A stretch of DNA of 64,000 nucleotides from Piscinibacter sp. HJYY11 (GTDB taxonomy: Bacteria; Pseudomonadota; Gammaproteobacteria; Burkholderiales; Burkholderiaceae_C), in NCBI RefSeq assembly GCF_016735515.1, contig NZ_JAERQZ010000001.1:4886746-4950745 (forward strand), in the 5' to 3' direction. A program made the translations under genes and the position numbers. This document shows positions 43,482 through 53,719 of this stretch, piece by piece. The notes under the pieces are model-generated. The model was not told the origin of the DNA and did no database searches. It worked only from the letters and a program-made list of their open reading frames with translations. Position 1 is the first letter of the stretch; each line of letters starts with the position of its first letter.

Positions 43482-45086
43482 ATGCCACTCACCACACTTC
43501 GCCGCAGCGCCGCCCTGGCCCTGCTGGCGGCCGCGCTCGTGATGCCCGCCCTCGCGGCCCCGCCGAAAGACACCCTCGTCATCGTCTCGGAGATGGGCCC
43601 GAACGGCCTCGACACGATGGTGCCCACCGCCAACGACCACAGCCGCATGGTCGCGTGGCATGTGTACGACCGGCTGGTGAGCCACGGGCAGAAGAAGCTG
43701 CCCGACGGCAACGCGTCGTACGACGCCACCGTGCTCACGCCCGAGCTCGCCGAGCGCTGGGAGATCAGCCCTGACAGACGCGTCTACACCTTCTTCCTGC
43801 GCAAGAACGCCAAGTTCCACGACGGCACGCCGGTCACCGCGAAAGACGTGAAGTGGTCCTTCGACCGCGCGGTGGCCGCGGGCGGCTTCCCGGCCGTGCA
43901 GATGGCGGCCGGCTCGCTCGACGACCCGAAGAAGTTCTCGGTCGTCGACGACTACACCTTCCGCATCACGCTCGACAAGCCCAACAAGCTCATCCTCCCC
44001 GACCTGGTGGTGCCGGTGCCGGTGATCGTGAACTCCACGCTCGCCAAGAAGCACGCCACGCCGGCCGACCCGTGGGCGCTGGAATGGGTGTCGCGCAATG
44101 GCGCGGGCGGCGGCGCCTACAAGATCGAGTCGTGGACGCCGGGGCAGCAGACGGTGTTCGTGCGCTTCGACGACTGGAAGTCGGGCCCGCTGCCCAAGCT
44201 CAAGAAGGTGATCTACCGCCAGATCGCCTCGGCCGGCACGCGCCGCGCGCTGCTGGAGAAAGGCGACGTCGACATCTCCGTCGGCCTGCCGCCGAAGGAC
44301 TACGCCGAGCTCGCCAAGAGCCCCAAGGTCAAGGTGATCGGCGTGCCGGTGCAGAACGACCTGATCTTCGTGGACATGAACACCAAGATCAAACCCTTCG
44401 ACAACCCGAAGGTGCGCCAGGCCATCTCGTACGCCATCCCGTACAAGGAAATCCTGTCCAGTGCCCTCTACAACCGCGGTGTCGGCATGTTCGGCGGTGA
44501 TCCGAGCAAGCCCTATGCGCCAACCTGGCCCGTGCCCATCAAGTACACGACCGATCTCGCCAAGGCCAAGGCGCTGCTCGCCGAAGCCGGTTTCCCCAAC
44601 GGCTTCAAGACCACGCTGTCGTTCGACCTCAGCGAAGCCACGGTGCGTGAGCCCACCGCCATCCTGATCCAGGAGTCTCTGAAGAAGATCGGCGTGGAGG
44701 TCACGCTGGAGAAGGTGCCGGGCTCCAACTGGTTTGCCCAGATGGCGAGCAAGACCATGCCGATGGTGATCGCCGAGTTCTACGGCTGGCTCGACTACCC
44801 CGAGTACTTCTTCTTCTGGAACTTCGACGGCAAGAACAACGCGGTGTTCAACACCGCCAACTACACCAACCCGACGCTCGACGAGCAGATCGAGATCGCC
44901 CGCTTCGCGTCGGACGAGAAGGTCTACAAGACCGCCCTGCAGAAGATGGTCGACATCGTGATGACCGACCTGCCGCGCATCCCGCTGTACACCCGCTTCT
45001 CCGACTTCGCGATGCAGAAGAACGTGCAAGGGTTTGAATATTGGTTCCACACCCACCCTGACTTCCGGAAGTTCTACAAGGAATGA
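43482..45086 (+). CDS. Extracellular solute-binding protein, family 5
   Basis: A 534-aa periplasmic receptor of the peptide/nickel/opine type. Signal peptide MPLTTLRRSAALALLAAAL...ALA, then the family block ERWEISPDRRVYTFFLRKNAKFHDGTPVTAKDVKWSFDR and a late VRQAISYAIPYKEI. It serves the permeases at 38-40 kb. AAGGAATCGCC precedes the ATG. Ends with ATGA overlap on amidase 2. Confidence 0.92.
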   Translation: MPLTTLRRSAALALLAAALVMPALAAPPKDTLVIVSEMGPNGLDTMVPTANDHSRMVAWHVYDRLVSHGQKKLPDGNASYDATVLTPELAERWEISPDRRVYTFFLRKNAKFHDGTPVTAKDVKWSFDRAVAAGGFPAVQMAAGSLDDPKKFSVVDDYTFRITLDKPNKLILPDLVVPVPVIVNSTLAKKHATPADPWALEWVSRNGAGGGAYKIESWTPGQQTVFVRFDDWKSGPLPKLKKVIYRQIASAGTRRALLEKGDVDISVGLPPKDYAELAKSPKVKVIGVPVQNDLIFVDMNTKIKPFDNPKVRQAISYAIPYKEILSSALYNRGVGMFGGDPSKPYAPTWPVPIKYTTDLAKAKALLAEAGFPNGFKTTLSFDLSEATVREPTAILIQESLKKIGVEVTLEKVPGSNWFAQMASKTMPMVIAEFYGWLDYPEYFFFWNFDGKNNAVFNTANYTNPTLDEQIEIARFASDEKVYKTALQKMVDIVMTDLPRIPLYTRFSDFAMQKNVQGFEYWFHTHPDFRKFYKE

Positions 45087-46252
45087 CGGGCGCCTTCGTT
45101 CCGCAGACCGAGGTGAGGGTGACTGGCGCGGCCGAAGGGCCGCTCCAGGGACTGCGCTTCGCGGCGAAGGACCTGTTTGACGTGGCGGGCCACGTCACCG
45201 GAGCCGGCAACCCCACCTGGGCGGCCACGCACGCGCCGGCCACCGCGCATGCGTGGGCCGTGCAGCGTCTGCTGGACGCGGGCGCATCGCTCGTCGGCAA
45301 GGCCATCACCGACGAGATCTCGCTCGGCCTCCTGGGCATCAACCGTTTCGATGGCACGCCGCTCAATCCGCGTGCGCCCGACCGGGTGCCGGGCGGATCA
45401 TCCAGCGGCTCGGCGTCCGCGGTGGCGTGTGGCCTGGCCGACATCGCGCTCGGCACCGACTCGGGCGGCTCGGTGCGCACGCCGGCGAGCTTCTGCGGCC
45501 TGTATGGCCTGCGGCCGACGCACGGTGCCATCTCCGTCGAGGGCATGGTCACGCAGTCGCCGAGCTTCGACACGGCCGGCTTCTTCGCGGCCGATGCGGC
45601 CATCTTCATGCGCGTGGGCGACGTGCTGCTGCCGCCGGGCGGCACCGGCCGCATCGACCAGCTGCTGGTGGCGAGCGACGTCGTGGCCTTGTGCGATGCG
45701 CCGGTGCAGGCCGCCTTCCACGGCGCGCTCACGCAGCTCGCACCCCGCGTGGCCGAGCTGCACGCGGTCACGCTCGCACCCGAGGGCCTCACGCTCTGGT
45801 GTGCGCACCAGCAGCGCCTGCAGTGCTTCGAGTTCGGCCGCACCTTCGCGCCCTGGGTGGCACAGTACAACCCGGTGTTCTCGTACGACGTGGCGCAGAC
45901 GCTGCTGCAGGCGCAGGCGCTGCAGGAACACGAGGTGGCGCCCTCGCGCCTGGTGCGGGCCGCCGTGCGCGAGCGGCTCGACGAGCTGCTCGGCGGCCAC
46001 CGCCTGCTGTGCCTGCCGACCGTGCCCATCCTGCCCATCCGGCGTGACGCCACGCTGCCCGAGATGCAGCAGGCGGTCGGCCGCATCCTCCAGCTCACCT
46101 GCATCGCCGGCCTCACCGGCCTGCCGCAGGTGAGCCTGCCGCTGGCACACAGCCAGGGCATCCCGGTCGGCATCTCGCTGATCGGCCCGCGCGGCAGCGA
46201 CAGGCTGCTGCTGTCGCTTGCACGCGAACTCGAAAGGACCATGCTGCGATGA
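45083..46252 (+). CDS. Amidase-signature hydrolase 2
   Basis: A 389-aa amidase, shorter than amidase 1, of the plant-AMI1-like subgroup: Lys29 (LRFAAKDLFD), Ser106 (GGSSSGSAS) and Ser130 (GTDSGGSVRTP), again 24 apart. It starts almost directly at the catalytic core, with only about 28 residues before Lys29. ATGA overlaps on both sides tie it to the receptor and hydantoinase. Two different amidases in one operon suggest successive removal of two amide groups, or two substrates. Confidence 0.88.
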   Translation: MTGAFVPQTEVRVTGAAEGPLQGLRFAAKDLFDVAGHVTGAGNPTWAATHAPATAHAWAVQRLLDAGASLVGKAITDEISLGLLGINRFDGTPLNPRAPDRVPGGSSSGSASAVACGLADIALGTDSGGSVRTPASFCGLYGLRPTHGAISVEGMVTQSPSFDTAGFFAADAAIFMRVGDVLLPPGGTGRIDQLLVASDVVALCDAPVQAAFHGALTQLAPRVAELHAVTLAPEGLTLWCAHQQRLQCFEFGRTFAPWVAQYNPVFSYDVAQTLLQAQALQEHEVAPSRLVRAAVRERLDELLGGHRLLCLPTVPILPIRRDATLPEMQQAVGRILQLTCIAGLTGLPQVSLPLAHSQGIPVGISLIGPRGSDRLLLSLARELERTMLR

Positions 46253-47661
46253 GCGCCACCCTGATCCGAGGCGGCCGGGTGATCACCGCGACCGACGACT
46301 ACCTGGCCGACGTGCTGCTGCAAGACGGCATCGTGCACGCCATCGCCCGCGACATGGCGGTCGGCCCCGACGTGAAGGTGGTCGACGCGAGCGGGCTCTA
46401 CGTGCTGCCCGGCGGTGTCGACACCCACGTGCACCTGGAAAACGTGATCGGGCCGACGATCACCTGCGACACCTTCGCCAGCGGCACCAAGGCGGCAGCC
46501 TTTGGCGGCACCACCACGGTGGTCGACTTCGCCCTGCAGACCGCGGCCGACTCGCCGCTGGAAGCCATCGCCCGCGCCCAGCGCAGCGCGGAGCCGCAGG
46601 TCTGCATCGACTACAGCCTGCACTGCATCGTGACACGCGTCGATGCGCAGGTGCTGGCCGACGTGAAGCACGCCATGCGCCACGAGGGCGTGACGAGCTT
46701 CAAGATGTTCATGGCCTACCCCGGCGTGATGATGGCCGACGACGCGGCCATCTTCCAGATGCTGCGCCAGGTGGGCGCCGACGGTGGCATGGTCGCCCTG
46801 CATGCCGAAAACGGCACGGTGATCGACCTGCTGATCAAGGAGGCGCTCGCCGCCGGCCACACCGCGCCGCGCTACCACGCGATGACGCGCCCGGCGCTGA
46901 TGGAAGGCGAAGCCACGCACCGCGGCATCCGCCTGGCGGAGCTGGCCGAAGCGCCGATCTACTTCGTGCACGTCTCGTCGAACCAGGCCCTGAAGCACAT
47001 CGTGGCCGCGCGCGACGAGGGCATCCCCGTCTTTGCGGAGACCTGCCCGCACTACCTGCTGTTCGACGACTCGGTGTATTCGAGCGACGACTTCGAGATC
47101 GCCAAATACGTGATGACGCCGCCGCTGCGCACCACCGACGACCAGAACCACCTGTGGCGTGCGCTGCGCTACGACGACCTGCAGGTGATCGCGACCGACC
47201 ACTGCCCCTTCTGCATGAAGGAGGGCCACCTGGGCTACCAGCTGCAGAAGATGCGCGGGAAAGACGACTTCTCGCTCATCCCCAACGGCGCGCCGGGCAT
47301 CGAGACGCGGCTGGTGAGCCTCTACGACATCGGCGTGATGCAGGGCCGCCTGTCGCTCAACCGCTTCGTGCAGCTCACCTCGACCACGCCAGCCAAGCTC
47401 TTCGGCCTCTTCCCGAAGAAGGGCACGATCGCCATCGGCAGCGACGCCGACGTGGTGCTCTTCAACCCCAACGCCACGCAGACCATCCATGCCGAGCATC
47501 TGCACAGCCAGTGCGACTACACGCTGCTCGAAGGGCGCACGCTGCAGGGGCGGGTGGAGAAGGTGTTCCTGCGCGGCGAGCTGATCGTCGACGGTGCCGA
47601 GTGGAAAGGCCGCGAAGGCATGGGCCAGTTCGTGCGGCGCGGCGAGGTGAGGGCGTTCTAG
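46249..47661 (+). CDS. hydA: Hydantoinase/dihydropyrimidinase
   Basis: A 470-aa cyclic amidohydrolase: metal ligands His60 and His62 (GGVDTHVHLE), carboxylated Lys152 (FKMFMAYPG), later ETCPHYLLF and the catalytic Asp in ATDHCPFC. It opens hydantoin or dihydropyrimidine rings. ATG at 46249 overlaps the amidase stop. Position between amidases and ureidoglycolate lyase fits breakdown of hydantoins or ureides. Confidence 0.93.
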   Translation: MSATLIRGGRVITATDDYLADVLLQDGIVHAIARDMAVGPDVKVVDASGLYVLPGGVDTHVHLENVIGPTITCDTFASGTKAAAFGGTTTVVDFALQTAADSPLEAIARAQRSAEPQVCIDYSLHCIVTRVDAQVLADVKHAMRHEGVTSFKMFMAYPGVMMADDAAIFQMLRQVGADGGMVALHAENGTVIDLLIKEALAAGHTAPRYHAMTRPALMEGEATHRGIRLAELAEAPIYFVHVSSNQALKHIVAARDEGIPVFAETCPHYLLFDDSVYSSDDFEIAKYVMTPPLRTTDDQNHLWRALRYDDLQVIATDHCPFCMKEGHLGYQLQKMRGKDDFSLIPNGAPGIETRLVSLYDIGVMQGRLSLNRFVQLTSTTPAKLFGLFPKKGTIAIGSDADVVLFNPNATQTIHAEHLHSQCDYTLLEGRTLQGRVEKVFLRGELIVDGAEWKGREGMGQFVRRGEVRAF

Positions 47662-48168
47662 GTGCGTCGCCCCCTTCCGTTCGAGCCCTTGACGGCGGCA
47701 GCCTTCGCGCCCTTCGGCGACGTCGTCGAGGTCGCTTCGGCCTCGCGCCATTTCACGATCAACGAAGGCTACGCCGAGCGCTATGACGACCTGGCCCGCA
47801 TCGACGTCGACCGCGAGGGCGGCCGGCCGAAGCTCAGCATCTTCCGCGCGTTGCCGCGCGAGCTGCCCTTCGCCCTCTCGGTGATCGAACGGCACCCGCT
47901 GGGCAGCCAGGCCTTCATCCCCATGTCGTGCCGGCCCTATCTCGTGGTGGTCTGCGAAGGGGCCGATGCGCCCGACCTCGGCACGCTGCGCTGTTTCACC
48001 GCCCGGGCCGGGCAGGGCGTCAACTACGCGCCGGGCACCTGGCACCACCCCTTGCTTGCGCTGGAGGCACCGTGCGACTTCCTGGTGATCGACCGGGCAG
48101 GCGAAGGCAACAACTGCGACGAAGTGCGGCTGCCCGCCGGTGTCATCTGGATCGGCTCGACGCCCTAG
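47662..48168 (+). CDS. allA: Ureidoglycolate lyase
   Basis: A 168-aa AllA-type protein (cupin-like fold): [16 protein letters not shown] at the start, [19 protein letters not shown] and [16 protein letters not shown] in the middle. AllA splits ureidoglycolate into glyoxylate and urea. GTG at 47662 directly follows the hydantoinase stop. Its stop and that of the convergent flavoprotein gene share the bases 48165-48168. No allantoinase or allantoicase gene is nearby, so it may act on a related ureido acid. Confidence 0.88.
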   Translation: MRRPLPFEPLTAAAFAPFGDVVEVASASRHFTINEGYAERYDDLARIDVDREGGRPKLSIFRALPRELPFALSVIERHPLGSQAFIPMSCRPYLVVVCEGADAPDLGTLRCFTARAGQGVNYAPGTWHHPLLALEAPCDFLVIDRAGEGNNCDEVRLPAGVIWIGSTP

Positions 48169-49466
48169 ACGACCGCGAGGTCGACGAGCGTGCTCGGCGC
48201 ACCCGTCGCTTTCGTCTTTGTCGATCGCAGCTCCGTCACCCGCTGCACCACGAACGCCGCATCCCGCGCCACACCCGAGAAGCGCCCCGAGCCCCAGGTG
48301 TGCAGCCACGGCAGGCCGATGAAGTAGAGGCCGGGCACACGCGTGATCCCGCGCTCGTGCACCGGGTGGCCGCGGCCGTTGAAGACCGGGGCATCGAGCC
48401 AGCGGAAATCGGGTGCGAAGCCGATGCACCACACCACGCTCGCGACGCCCGCCTCCCTCAGCGACAAGGTCTCGCGCTCCTCACTCGGCTGCCACACCGG
48501 CTCGTACACGCTCGCGGGCGGCGCCTGCAGGCGCTGCTCGTCGATGTAGCGGTCGATCGAGGCGTTGATGCCGTTGTAGGTGCGGTCGGCCTGGTCGAGC
48601 ACCTCGCGCAGGCGCGGGGCGAAGCGCAGCGTGTCGCCGTCGGCGTCGAGGCCGGTGAGCGCACCGTAGAGCTCCATGCCTTCGATGGCGAAGCGGCGCA
48701 AGTCGATGTCGCGCCCACCGTCGCGGCCGGTCACGTAGTGGTTGGTGTTGTCGCGCACGCCTTCGCGCAGCGGGTGCTGGCCCACCGGCATGTCGTAGTA
48801 GCCCATGTCGGCCAGCCAGTCGACCACGTCGCGGCCGCGGTAGAAGCGCGCGCAGCGCGGCGCATCGCCCACCGCCAGCACCACCTCGCGGCCGGCGAGG
48901 TGCAGGTCTTCGGCGATCTGCGCGCCGCTCTGGCCCGAGCCGACCACCAGCACCTTGCCGGGCGGCAACTGCGCGGCGTTGCGGTACTGCGCCGAATGGA
49001 GCTGCACCACCGGCGCCGGCAAGCGCTCGGCCAGGCGCGGCACGATGGGCTCGTGGTAGCCGCCCGAGGCGACGACGACCTGTTGCGCGGTGCACTCGCC
49101 CTCGCTGCTGCGCACGAGGAAGCCACCCTCGGGCAGCGGCTTCACCAGCTCCACCGCCACACCCTCGCGCAGTGGCGCGTCCACGTAGTCGCGAAACGCA
49201 TCCAGGTACTGCACGATCTCCTCGCGCTTCATGAAGCCGTGCGGGTCGTCACCGCGATACGGATAGCCCGGCAATGCGCACTGCCAGTTGGGCGTGACGA
49301 GGCAGAAGTTGTCCCAGCGCTGCGTGCGCCACACGTGCATCGCGCGGTGCTTCTCGAACACCACGTGCTCGATGCCTTCGGTCTTCAGGCCGTGGCTGAT
49401 GGACAGGCCGGCCTGGCCGCCGCCGACGACGACGACTTCGTGATGCGGCAGGGTGGGGTTCTTCAT
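48165..49466 (-). CDS. nitH: Nit1C flavoprotein (MSMEG_0569 family)
   Basis: A 433-aa flavin-dependent oxidoreductase resembling flavin monooxygenases: FAD motif [11 protein letters not shown] (12-22), second dinucleotide motif [14 protein letters not shown] (about 174-187), and C-terminal [17 protein letters not shown]. It is the last gene of the Nit1C nitrilase operon, a cluster that others have tied to growth on cyanide and to nitrogen starvation. Reaction unknown. GGAG precedes the ATG. The gene letter follows the nitB-H naming as I recall it. Confidence 0.88.
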   Translation of the reverse strand: MKNPTLPHHEVVVVGGGQAGLSISHGLKTEGIEHVVFEKHRAMHVWRTQRWDNFCLVTPNWQCALPGYPYRGDDPHGFMKREEIVQYLDAFRDYVDAPLREGVAVELVKPLPEGGFLVRSSEGECTAQQVVVASGGYHEPIVPRLAERLPAPVVQLHSAQYRNAAQLPPGKVLVVGSGQSGAQIAEDLHLAGREVVLAVGDAPRCARFYRGRDVVDWLADMGYYDMPVGQHPLREGVRDNTNHYVTGRDGGRDIDLRRFAIEGMELYGALTGLDADGDTLRFAPRLREVLDQADRTYNGINASIDRYIDEQRLQAPPASVYEPVWQPSEERETLSLREAGVASVVWCIGFAPDFRWLDAPVFNGRGHPVHERGITRVPGLYFIGLPWLHTWGSGRFSGVARDAAFVVQRVTELRSTKTKATGAPSTLVDLAVV

Positions 49467-49486
49467 GTCGGTACTCCGGTGAAAGC

Positions 49487-49777
49487 TCAGGCAGGTTCGA
49501 ACGCGAGCACCCGCACGCGGGCCTCGGCGTCGTGGGCGAACGAGGCCGCATGCGCCTCGGTCTGCAGCAGCTGGTCGGCGGCGCGCGAGCAGGCGAAGCC
49601 GAATTTCTCGCGCACCCGCTCGCTCGCGATGGCGGTGGCCTCGCGCACGCGGCGCAGCAGCTCGGGCAGCGGGTAGTCCTCGCCGGGCGTGAGGTAGTCG
49701 TGGATCACGAGCGAGGGCGAGTAGCAGAGGGTCTCGCTGGCATCGGGCCAGCGAAGGCGGTAGTGCATGGCGGGCAT
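49487..49777 (-). CDS. nitG: Nit1C small protein (MSMEG_0570 family)
   Basis: A 96-aa protein of the nitrogen-starvation family found only in Nit1C clusters: [22 protein letters not shown] at the start, [14 protein letters not shown], and [12 protein letters not shown]. No fold or activity is assigned. The start at 49777 matches the family N-terminus. It lies between the glycosyltransferase and flavoprotein genes. Confidence 0.85.
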   Translation of the reverse strand: MPAMHYRLRWPDASETLCYSPSLVIHDYLTPGEDYPLPELLRRVREATAIASERVREKFGFACSRAADQLLQTEAHAASFAHDAEARVRVLAFEPA

Positions 49778-49787
49778 GGGGTCGGTC

Positions 49788-50978
49788 TCAGAGGGTGAGT
49801 GCTTCAACACGCTTGTCGGCGGATGCGTGCAGCGTGCGCAGGTACCAGGCTTCGTGCAGCGCTGCGCTGCGCTCCCACGCATGGGCCTGGCACACGGCCG
49901 GCGGTGCGCCGAGCTTGGGCGTGCGCGCAGCCGATTGCAGGCCGGCGGCGATGGACTCGATGCGCTCCGGGTCGCACCACGCGACGGCCGGCGTCTCCCG
50001 CAGGTGCTCGGTGAACGGCGGGCGGTTGGACACCAGCACCGGTGTGCCGCACGCCAGCGCTTCGAGCGCGACGAGGCCGAAGCCTTCGACGAGCGAGGGC
50101 ATGGCCAGCACGTCGGCGCGGCGCATCAGCGTGGGCAGCATCTCGTCGGGCAGCGGGCCGGTGCGCAGTACCGGGGCACCGGGCCCTTCGCCGAGGCCGA
50201 GCTCGCCCAGCGCCTGCTGCCAGGCGCGGCGGGCGCTGCCGTGGTCGAGCATGCTGGCGCCACCGGCCACCACCAGGCGGGCCTGGGCCCACGCGGGGTC
50301 GTCGCGGCGCAGCGTGGCGAAGGCGTGCAGCACCCGCACGGTGTTCTTGCGCTCCTCCACGCCGCCGACCAGCAGGCACACCGGGCCGGCGTCGTCGGCC
50401 AGCCCGAGCGACTGCAGGCGGGGCCCATCGAGCGTATCGGCCGCCGGTCGGTAGCGGCGCAGGTCGACGCCGTTGTACATGCGCGCCGGCTGCACGCCGA
50501 AGTGCTCGCGGAAATGCGCGCACCAGGTGTCGCTGACACAGGCCACGCCATCGGCCTCACGCCAGGCGCGCGCCTGCCAACGGTTGAGCGTCTCCTGCGC
50601 GAAGACGTCGAGGTGGTGCACCGTGCGCAGCCAGGGCGGCACATGGACGCCACGCTCGCGCAGCAGGGCGAGGGCGTTGCCGCTGACGCTGTCTTGCGCA
50701 TGCAGCAGCTCGAAGCCGCCTCGCCGCAGCACGGCGGGCAAGGACGCGACCAGAGCGTCGATGCGCTGCCGCACCTGCTCCACCAGGTCGCCGGTCAGCA
50801 CCGGCAGGCGGACCAGCTCGACCGGAAACGCCGTCGCACGGAACAGCGTCTCGCCCGGCTCGGCCGAGGCGATCACCGTCACGCGGTGGCCGCGCTGCAC
50901 CAGCGCGTCGGCCAGCTCCAGCGTGTGGATCACGCCGCCGCGCGGGTGCACCGAGTGCGTGAGCAGGGCGATGTTCAT
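49788..50978 (-). CDS. Glycosyltransferase embedded in Nit1C (MSMEG_0565 family)
   Basis: A 396-aa GT-B fold glycosyltransferase (group 1/GT4): HSVHPRGGVIHTLELADAL near the start, VGGVEERKNTVRVLHAF in the hinge, and the nucleotide-sugar motif PSLVEGFGLVALEALACGTPV. ATGA overlap with the AIR-synthase-like gene. It is part of the longer form of the cluster seen in mycobacteria. What it glycosylates is unknown. Confidence 0.87.
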   Translation of the reverse strand: MNIALLTHSVHPRGGVIHTLELADALVQRGHRVTVIASAEPGETLFRATAFPVELVRLPVLTGDLVEQVRQRIDALVASLPAVLRRGGFELLHAQDSVSGNALALLRERGVHVPPWLRTVHHLDVFAQETLNRWQARAWREADGVACVSDTWCAHFREHFGVQPARMYNGVDLRRYRPAADTLDGPRLQSLGLADDAGPVCLLVGGVEERKNTVRVLHAFATLRRDDPAWAQARLVVAGGASMLDHGSARRAWQQALGELGLGEGPGAPVLRTGPLPDEMLPTLMRRADVLAMPSLVEGFGLVALEALACGTPVLVSNRPPFTEHLRETPAVAWCDPERIESIAAGLQSAARTPKLGAPPAVCQAHAWERSAALHEAWYLRTLHASADKRVEALTL

Positions 50979-52003
50979 GCAGCCGCCTTGTGCGTGGGCA
51001 GCGCGGGCGCGGCGCCGATGAAGGGCTCGGCCGCCAGGTCCCACAGCATTGTCTGCGCGTCGCCGAGCTGCAGCGTCAGGCGAGCGCCGGGCTGCACGGT
51101 GCCGATGTCGGCGCAGGCAATGCCGTGCGAATCGAACACCTCCTGCACCACCTCGGCCTGCGCTTCGCGCACGCTCAGCAGGTAGCCGTAGCTTGGGAAG
51201 GCGCAGAGCCAGCGCAGGTGCGCCGCGAAAGCGGCCTCACCGGTCTCGTGCCAGCCGGGCGTGCCGGGCGGCAGCGGCAGGCGCGCGAGGTCCACGTGCG
51301 CGCCGGCGCCGGAACATTCCAGCAGCATCAGCAGCGTGCCCAGCACGCCCGCCATGCTGATGTCCTTGCCGGCATCGCACAGGCCGGCTTCGGCAATCTG
51401 AGGCAGCAGCGCCAGGTCGGCGCGCAGCCGCTCGGCCGGTGCCGAGGTCGAGGCATTCCAGAACGGGTGGCCGCCCTGCCATTCCCCGCGCAGGTCGACG
51501 GCCATCAGCAGCCGGTCGCCGGGCCGCGCCGCAAAGCTGCTGATCAGCCGCTTCGCGCGGCCGAGCACGGCCACCGCGAGCTGGCCGTGGCCCGCGTGCA
51601 GGTTGCTGTGGCCGCCGACCAGCGGCACCCCGTAGCGCTCGCACGCGGCGCGCATGCCGGCCAGCAGCTGCTGCGCCACTTCGGGCTCGCCGGCCCACAG
51701 CGCATCCACCACCGCCAGCGGCCGCCCGCCCATCGCGGCGATGTCGCTCAGGTTGACCATCACGCCGCTGTAGCCGGCGAACCAGGGCATGGCGGCGATG
51801 AAGTCCTGCACCAGGCCTTCGATGGCGAGCAGCAGGTGGCCGTCGCCACTGGCATCGGGCAGCACGGCGCAGTCGTCACCGTTGGGCACGCTCGTGACGC
51901 CGGCCACCGAGCCCAGCTGCGGCAGCACCGCGGCGATGTCGCGCTTGTGCGCGAAGCCGCGGCTCTGGCGCAGCGCCTGGGCGAGTTGCGTCAGGTGGTC
52001 CAT
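50975..52003 (-). CDS. nitF: Nit1C AIR-synthase-like protein (sll0787 family)
   Basis: A 342-aa PurM/AIR-synthase-like protein: NGDDCAVLPD, GVMVNLSDIAAMGGRPLAVVDAL and PLVGGHSNL are the ATP-binding blocks of this superfamily (also ThiL, SelD). It may phosphorylate a pathway intermediate. Start at 52003 has GAGG close by. It lies 8 bp after the acetyltransferase-like gene. Confidence 0.87.
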   Translation of the reverse strand: MDHLTQLAQALRQSRGFAHKRDIAAVLPQLGSVAGVTSVPNGDDCAVLPDASGDGHLLLAIEGLVQDFIAAMPWFAGYSGVMVNLSDIAAMGGRPLAVVDALWAGEPEVAQQLLAGMRAACERYGVPLVGGHSNLHAGHGQLAVAVLGRAKRLISSFAARPGDRLLMAVDLRGEWQGGHPFWNASTSAPAERLRADLALLPQIAEAGLCDAGKDISMAGVLGTLLMLLECSGAGAHVDLARLPLPPGTPGWHETGEAAFAAHLRWLCAFPSYGYLLSVREAQAEVVQEVFDSHGIACADIGTVQPGARLTLQLGDAQTMLWDLAAEPFIGAAPALPTHKAAA

Positions 52004-52010
52004 CGTCGCC

Positions 52011-52580
52011 TCAGCCTTGCGTGAGCACGAAGCCGGCATACGGCGTGGGGCAGGGTGGGTAGTGGGCGAGCGAGGCGCGCATCCAGCCATGCGGCCGGCC
52101 ATGCAGCTCGCGCATCTCCAGCAGCTCCCAGTTCAGGCGCTGGAAGAGCGGCACGTTCTGCGCCTGCACGTGCGCCAGGAATTCATCGCAGCCGAGCGCA
52201 TGCGCGCTGCTCACCGCCAGGCGGATCAGGCTGGAGCCCAGCCGCTTGTGCTGCCGCCAGTCGGCCCGCACCGCCAGGCGCGAGCCCCACCACACGCCGG
52301 GTGCGGCCTGGTGGATGCGTACGGTGCCGATCACCTCGTCGGCCTCGCCGGCCAGGCAGGTGAGCGCCACCAGCGAGCGCGTGCTCGGCTCGTGGCGGTC
52401 GATGTCGTCGAGGTCGTCGTGCACGAAGACGCGCTGCTCCTCGCAGAACACCTGCCGCCGCAGCGCCAGCGCCTCGCGCTCCATCCACGGGTCGCTGGCC
52501 CACTGGATGCGGAAGCCCTGCGGCGTGTACGACGGGTCGAGCTCGCACCAGGGTTGCGGGTGGAAGGCGTGGAGCTGCAT
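52011..52580 (-). CDS. nitE: Nit1C N-acetyltransferase-like protein (Sll0786 family)
   Basis: A 189-aa GNAT-like protein: REALALRRQVFCEEQ, VIGTVRIHQ, and LAVRADWRQHKRLGSSLIRLA as the acyl-CoA loop. AAGGAG precedes the ATG at 52580. It lies 15 bp after the radical SAM gene, in the fixed Nit1C order. Substrate unknown. Confidence 0.88.
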   Translation of the reverse strand: MQLHAFHPQPWCELDPSYTPQGFRIQWASDPWMEREALALRRQVFCEEQRVFVHDDLDDIDRHEPSTRSLVALTCLAGEADEVIGTVRIHQAAPGVWWGSRLAVRADWRQHKRLGSSLIRLAVSSAHALGCDEFLAHVQAQNVPLFQRLNWELLEMRELHGRPHGWMRASLAHYPPCPTPYAGFVLTQG

Positions 52581-52594
52581 CGTGTTCTCCTTCG

Positions 52595-53719
52595 TCAAAC
52601 GGCGAGCGGGGCTTCGTAGCGAGACAAGGTGGAGCAGGCCGCGCAACGCCCGCAGCCCGCCTTGATGTCGCCGGCGCGCAGGCCGGCATCGGCCACCAGC
52701 CGGCCCAGCGGCTCCAGCACGCTGCGCATGAACTCGGCCGACGGGGCGGGCCGGTCTTCGAGCGGCGTGCCGCTGATGGGCACGAAGGGCACGACGAAGG
52801 GGTAGACCCCCATCGCCAGCAGCCGCTCGCTGGTCGCGAGCAGCAGCTCGGCGCTGTCGCCCAGGCCGGCGAGCAGGTAGGTGCTGACCTGGCCGCGGCC
52901 GAACACCTCGACCGCCGCCTCGAACGCATCCCAATAGCGGCTCATCGGCACCTCGGCCTTGCCGGGCAGGATCTCGCGCCGCAGCGCGTCGCCGATCACT
53001 TCCAGGTGCATGCCCAGCGTGTCGACACCCGCGTCCTTCATGCGCTGGAACCACGCATCGGTGTCGGGCGGCTCGCACTGCGCCTGCAGCGGCAGGTCGA
53101 CCGCGGCGCGGATGGCCTCGGCGCTGTCGCACAGCACCTTGGCGCCACGGTCGGGCGTAGGCGGCGTGCCGGTGGTCATCACCATGTGCTTCACGCCATC
53201 GAGCTCGACCGCGGCCTTCGCCACCTCGGCGAGCTGCGCCGGTGTCTTGTGCGCGACGGTGCGGCCGGCCGCGAGCGACTGGCCGATGGCGCAGAAGCGG
53301 CAGGCTTTGCGCCGGCTCTCGTAGCGGATGCAGGTCTGCAGCACGGTGGTGGCGAGCACATCGCTGCCGTGCAGCGTGGCGATGTGCGAATACGGAATGC
53401 CGTCGGCCGTGCTGCGCGCATAGAAGCGCGGCTGCCGCGGGAAGCTCACGCTCGCGATCGGGATGCTGCCTTTGCGCAATACGCTGCGGCCGTCGGGCCC
53501 GGGCGCGTCGGCGACGAAGGGCGAGCTGAAGGCGGTGTGGGTGTGCACCGGCACCATCAGCGTCACGCCATCGACCGTCACCGCCTTGTGGTCCGACGGG
53601 CCGGCGCCGCCGCGGCGGCTGGCCGCGCCCGCGCCGGGGTCGAGCAGGCGCAGGCCCTGCGACTGCAGCTCGGTCATCAAGGCGCGCGAGGCTTCGGGCA
53701 TCGCGAGGGCTTCAGTCAT
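52595..53719 (-). CDS. nitD: Nit1C radical SAM protein (MSMEG_0568 family)
   Basis: A 374-aa radical-SAM-like enzyme whose cluster cysteines are spaced unusually: Cys130, Cys140 and Cys143 (C-x9-C-x2-C instead of C-x3-C-x2-C), typical of this family. Family blocks [19 protein letters not shown] and [14 protein letters not shown] follow; a C-terminal [11 protein letters not shown] adds further Cys. It overlaps the nitrilase gene by eight bases. The reaction is not known. Confidence 0.88.
   Translation of the reverse strand: MTEALAMPEASRALMTELQSQGLRLLDPGAGAASRRGGAGPSDHKAVTVDGVTLMVPVHTHTAFSSPFVADAPGPDGRSVLRKGSIPIASVSFPRQPRFYARSTADGIPYSHIATLHGSDVLATTVLQTCIRYESRRKACRFCAIGQSLAAGRTVAHKTPAQLAEVAKAAVELDGVKHMVMTTGTPPTPDRGAKVLCDSAEAIRAAVDLPLQAQCEPPDTDAWFQRMKDAGVDTLGMHLEVIGDALRREILPGKAEVPMSRYWDAFEAAVEVFGRGQVSTYLLAGLGDSAELLLATSERLLAMGVYPFVVPFVPISGTPLEDRPAPSAEFMRSVLEPLGRLVADAGLRAGDIKAGCGRCAACSTLSRYEAPLAV

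Noticed and set aside
41973..46252. Either amidase as the missing allophanate hydrolase
   Set aside because: Both have the amidase triad, but neither has the AtzF C-terminal domain, and they sit in a different operon.
44848..48432. A 1194-codon open frame antisense to the amidase, hydantoinase and allA genes
   Set aside because: It has no domain and is rich in Arg/His/Ala, the usual product of reading high-GC codons backwards.
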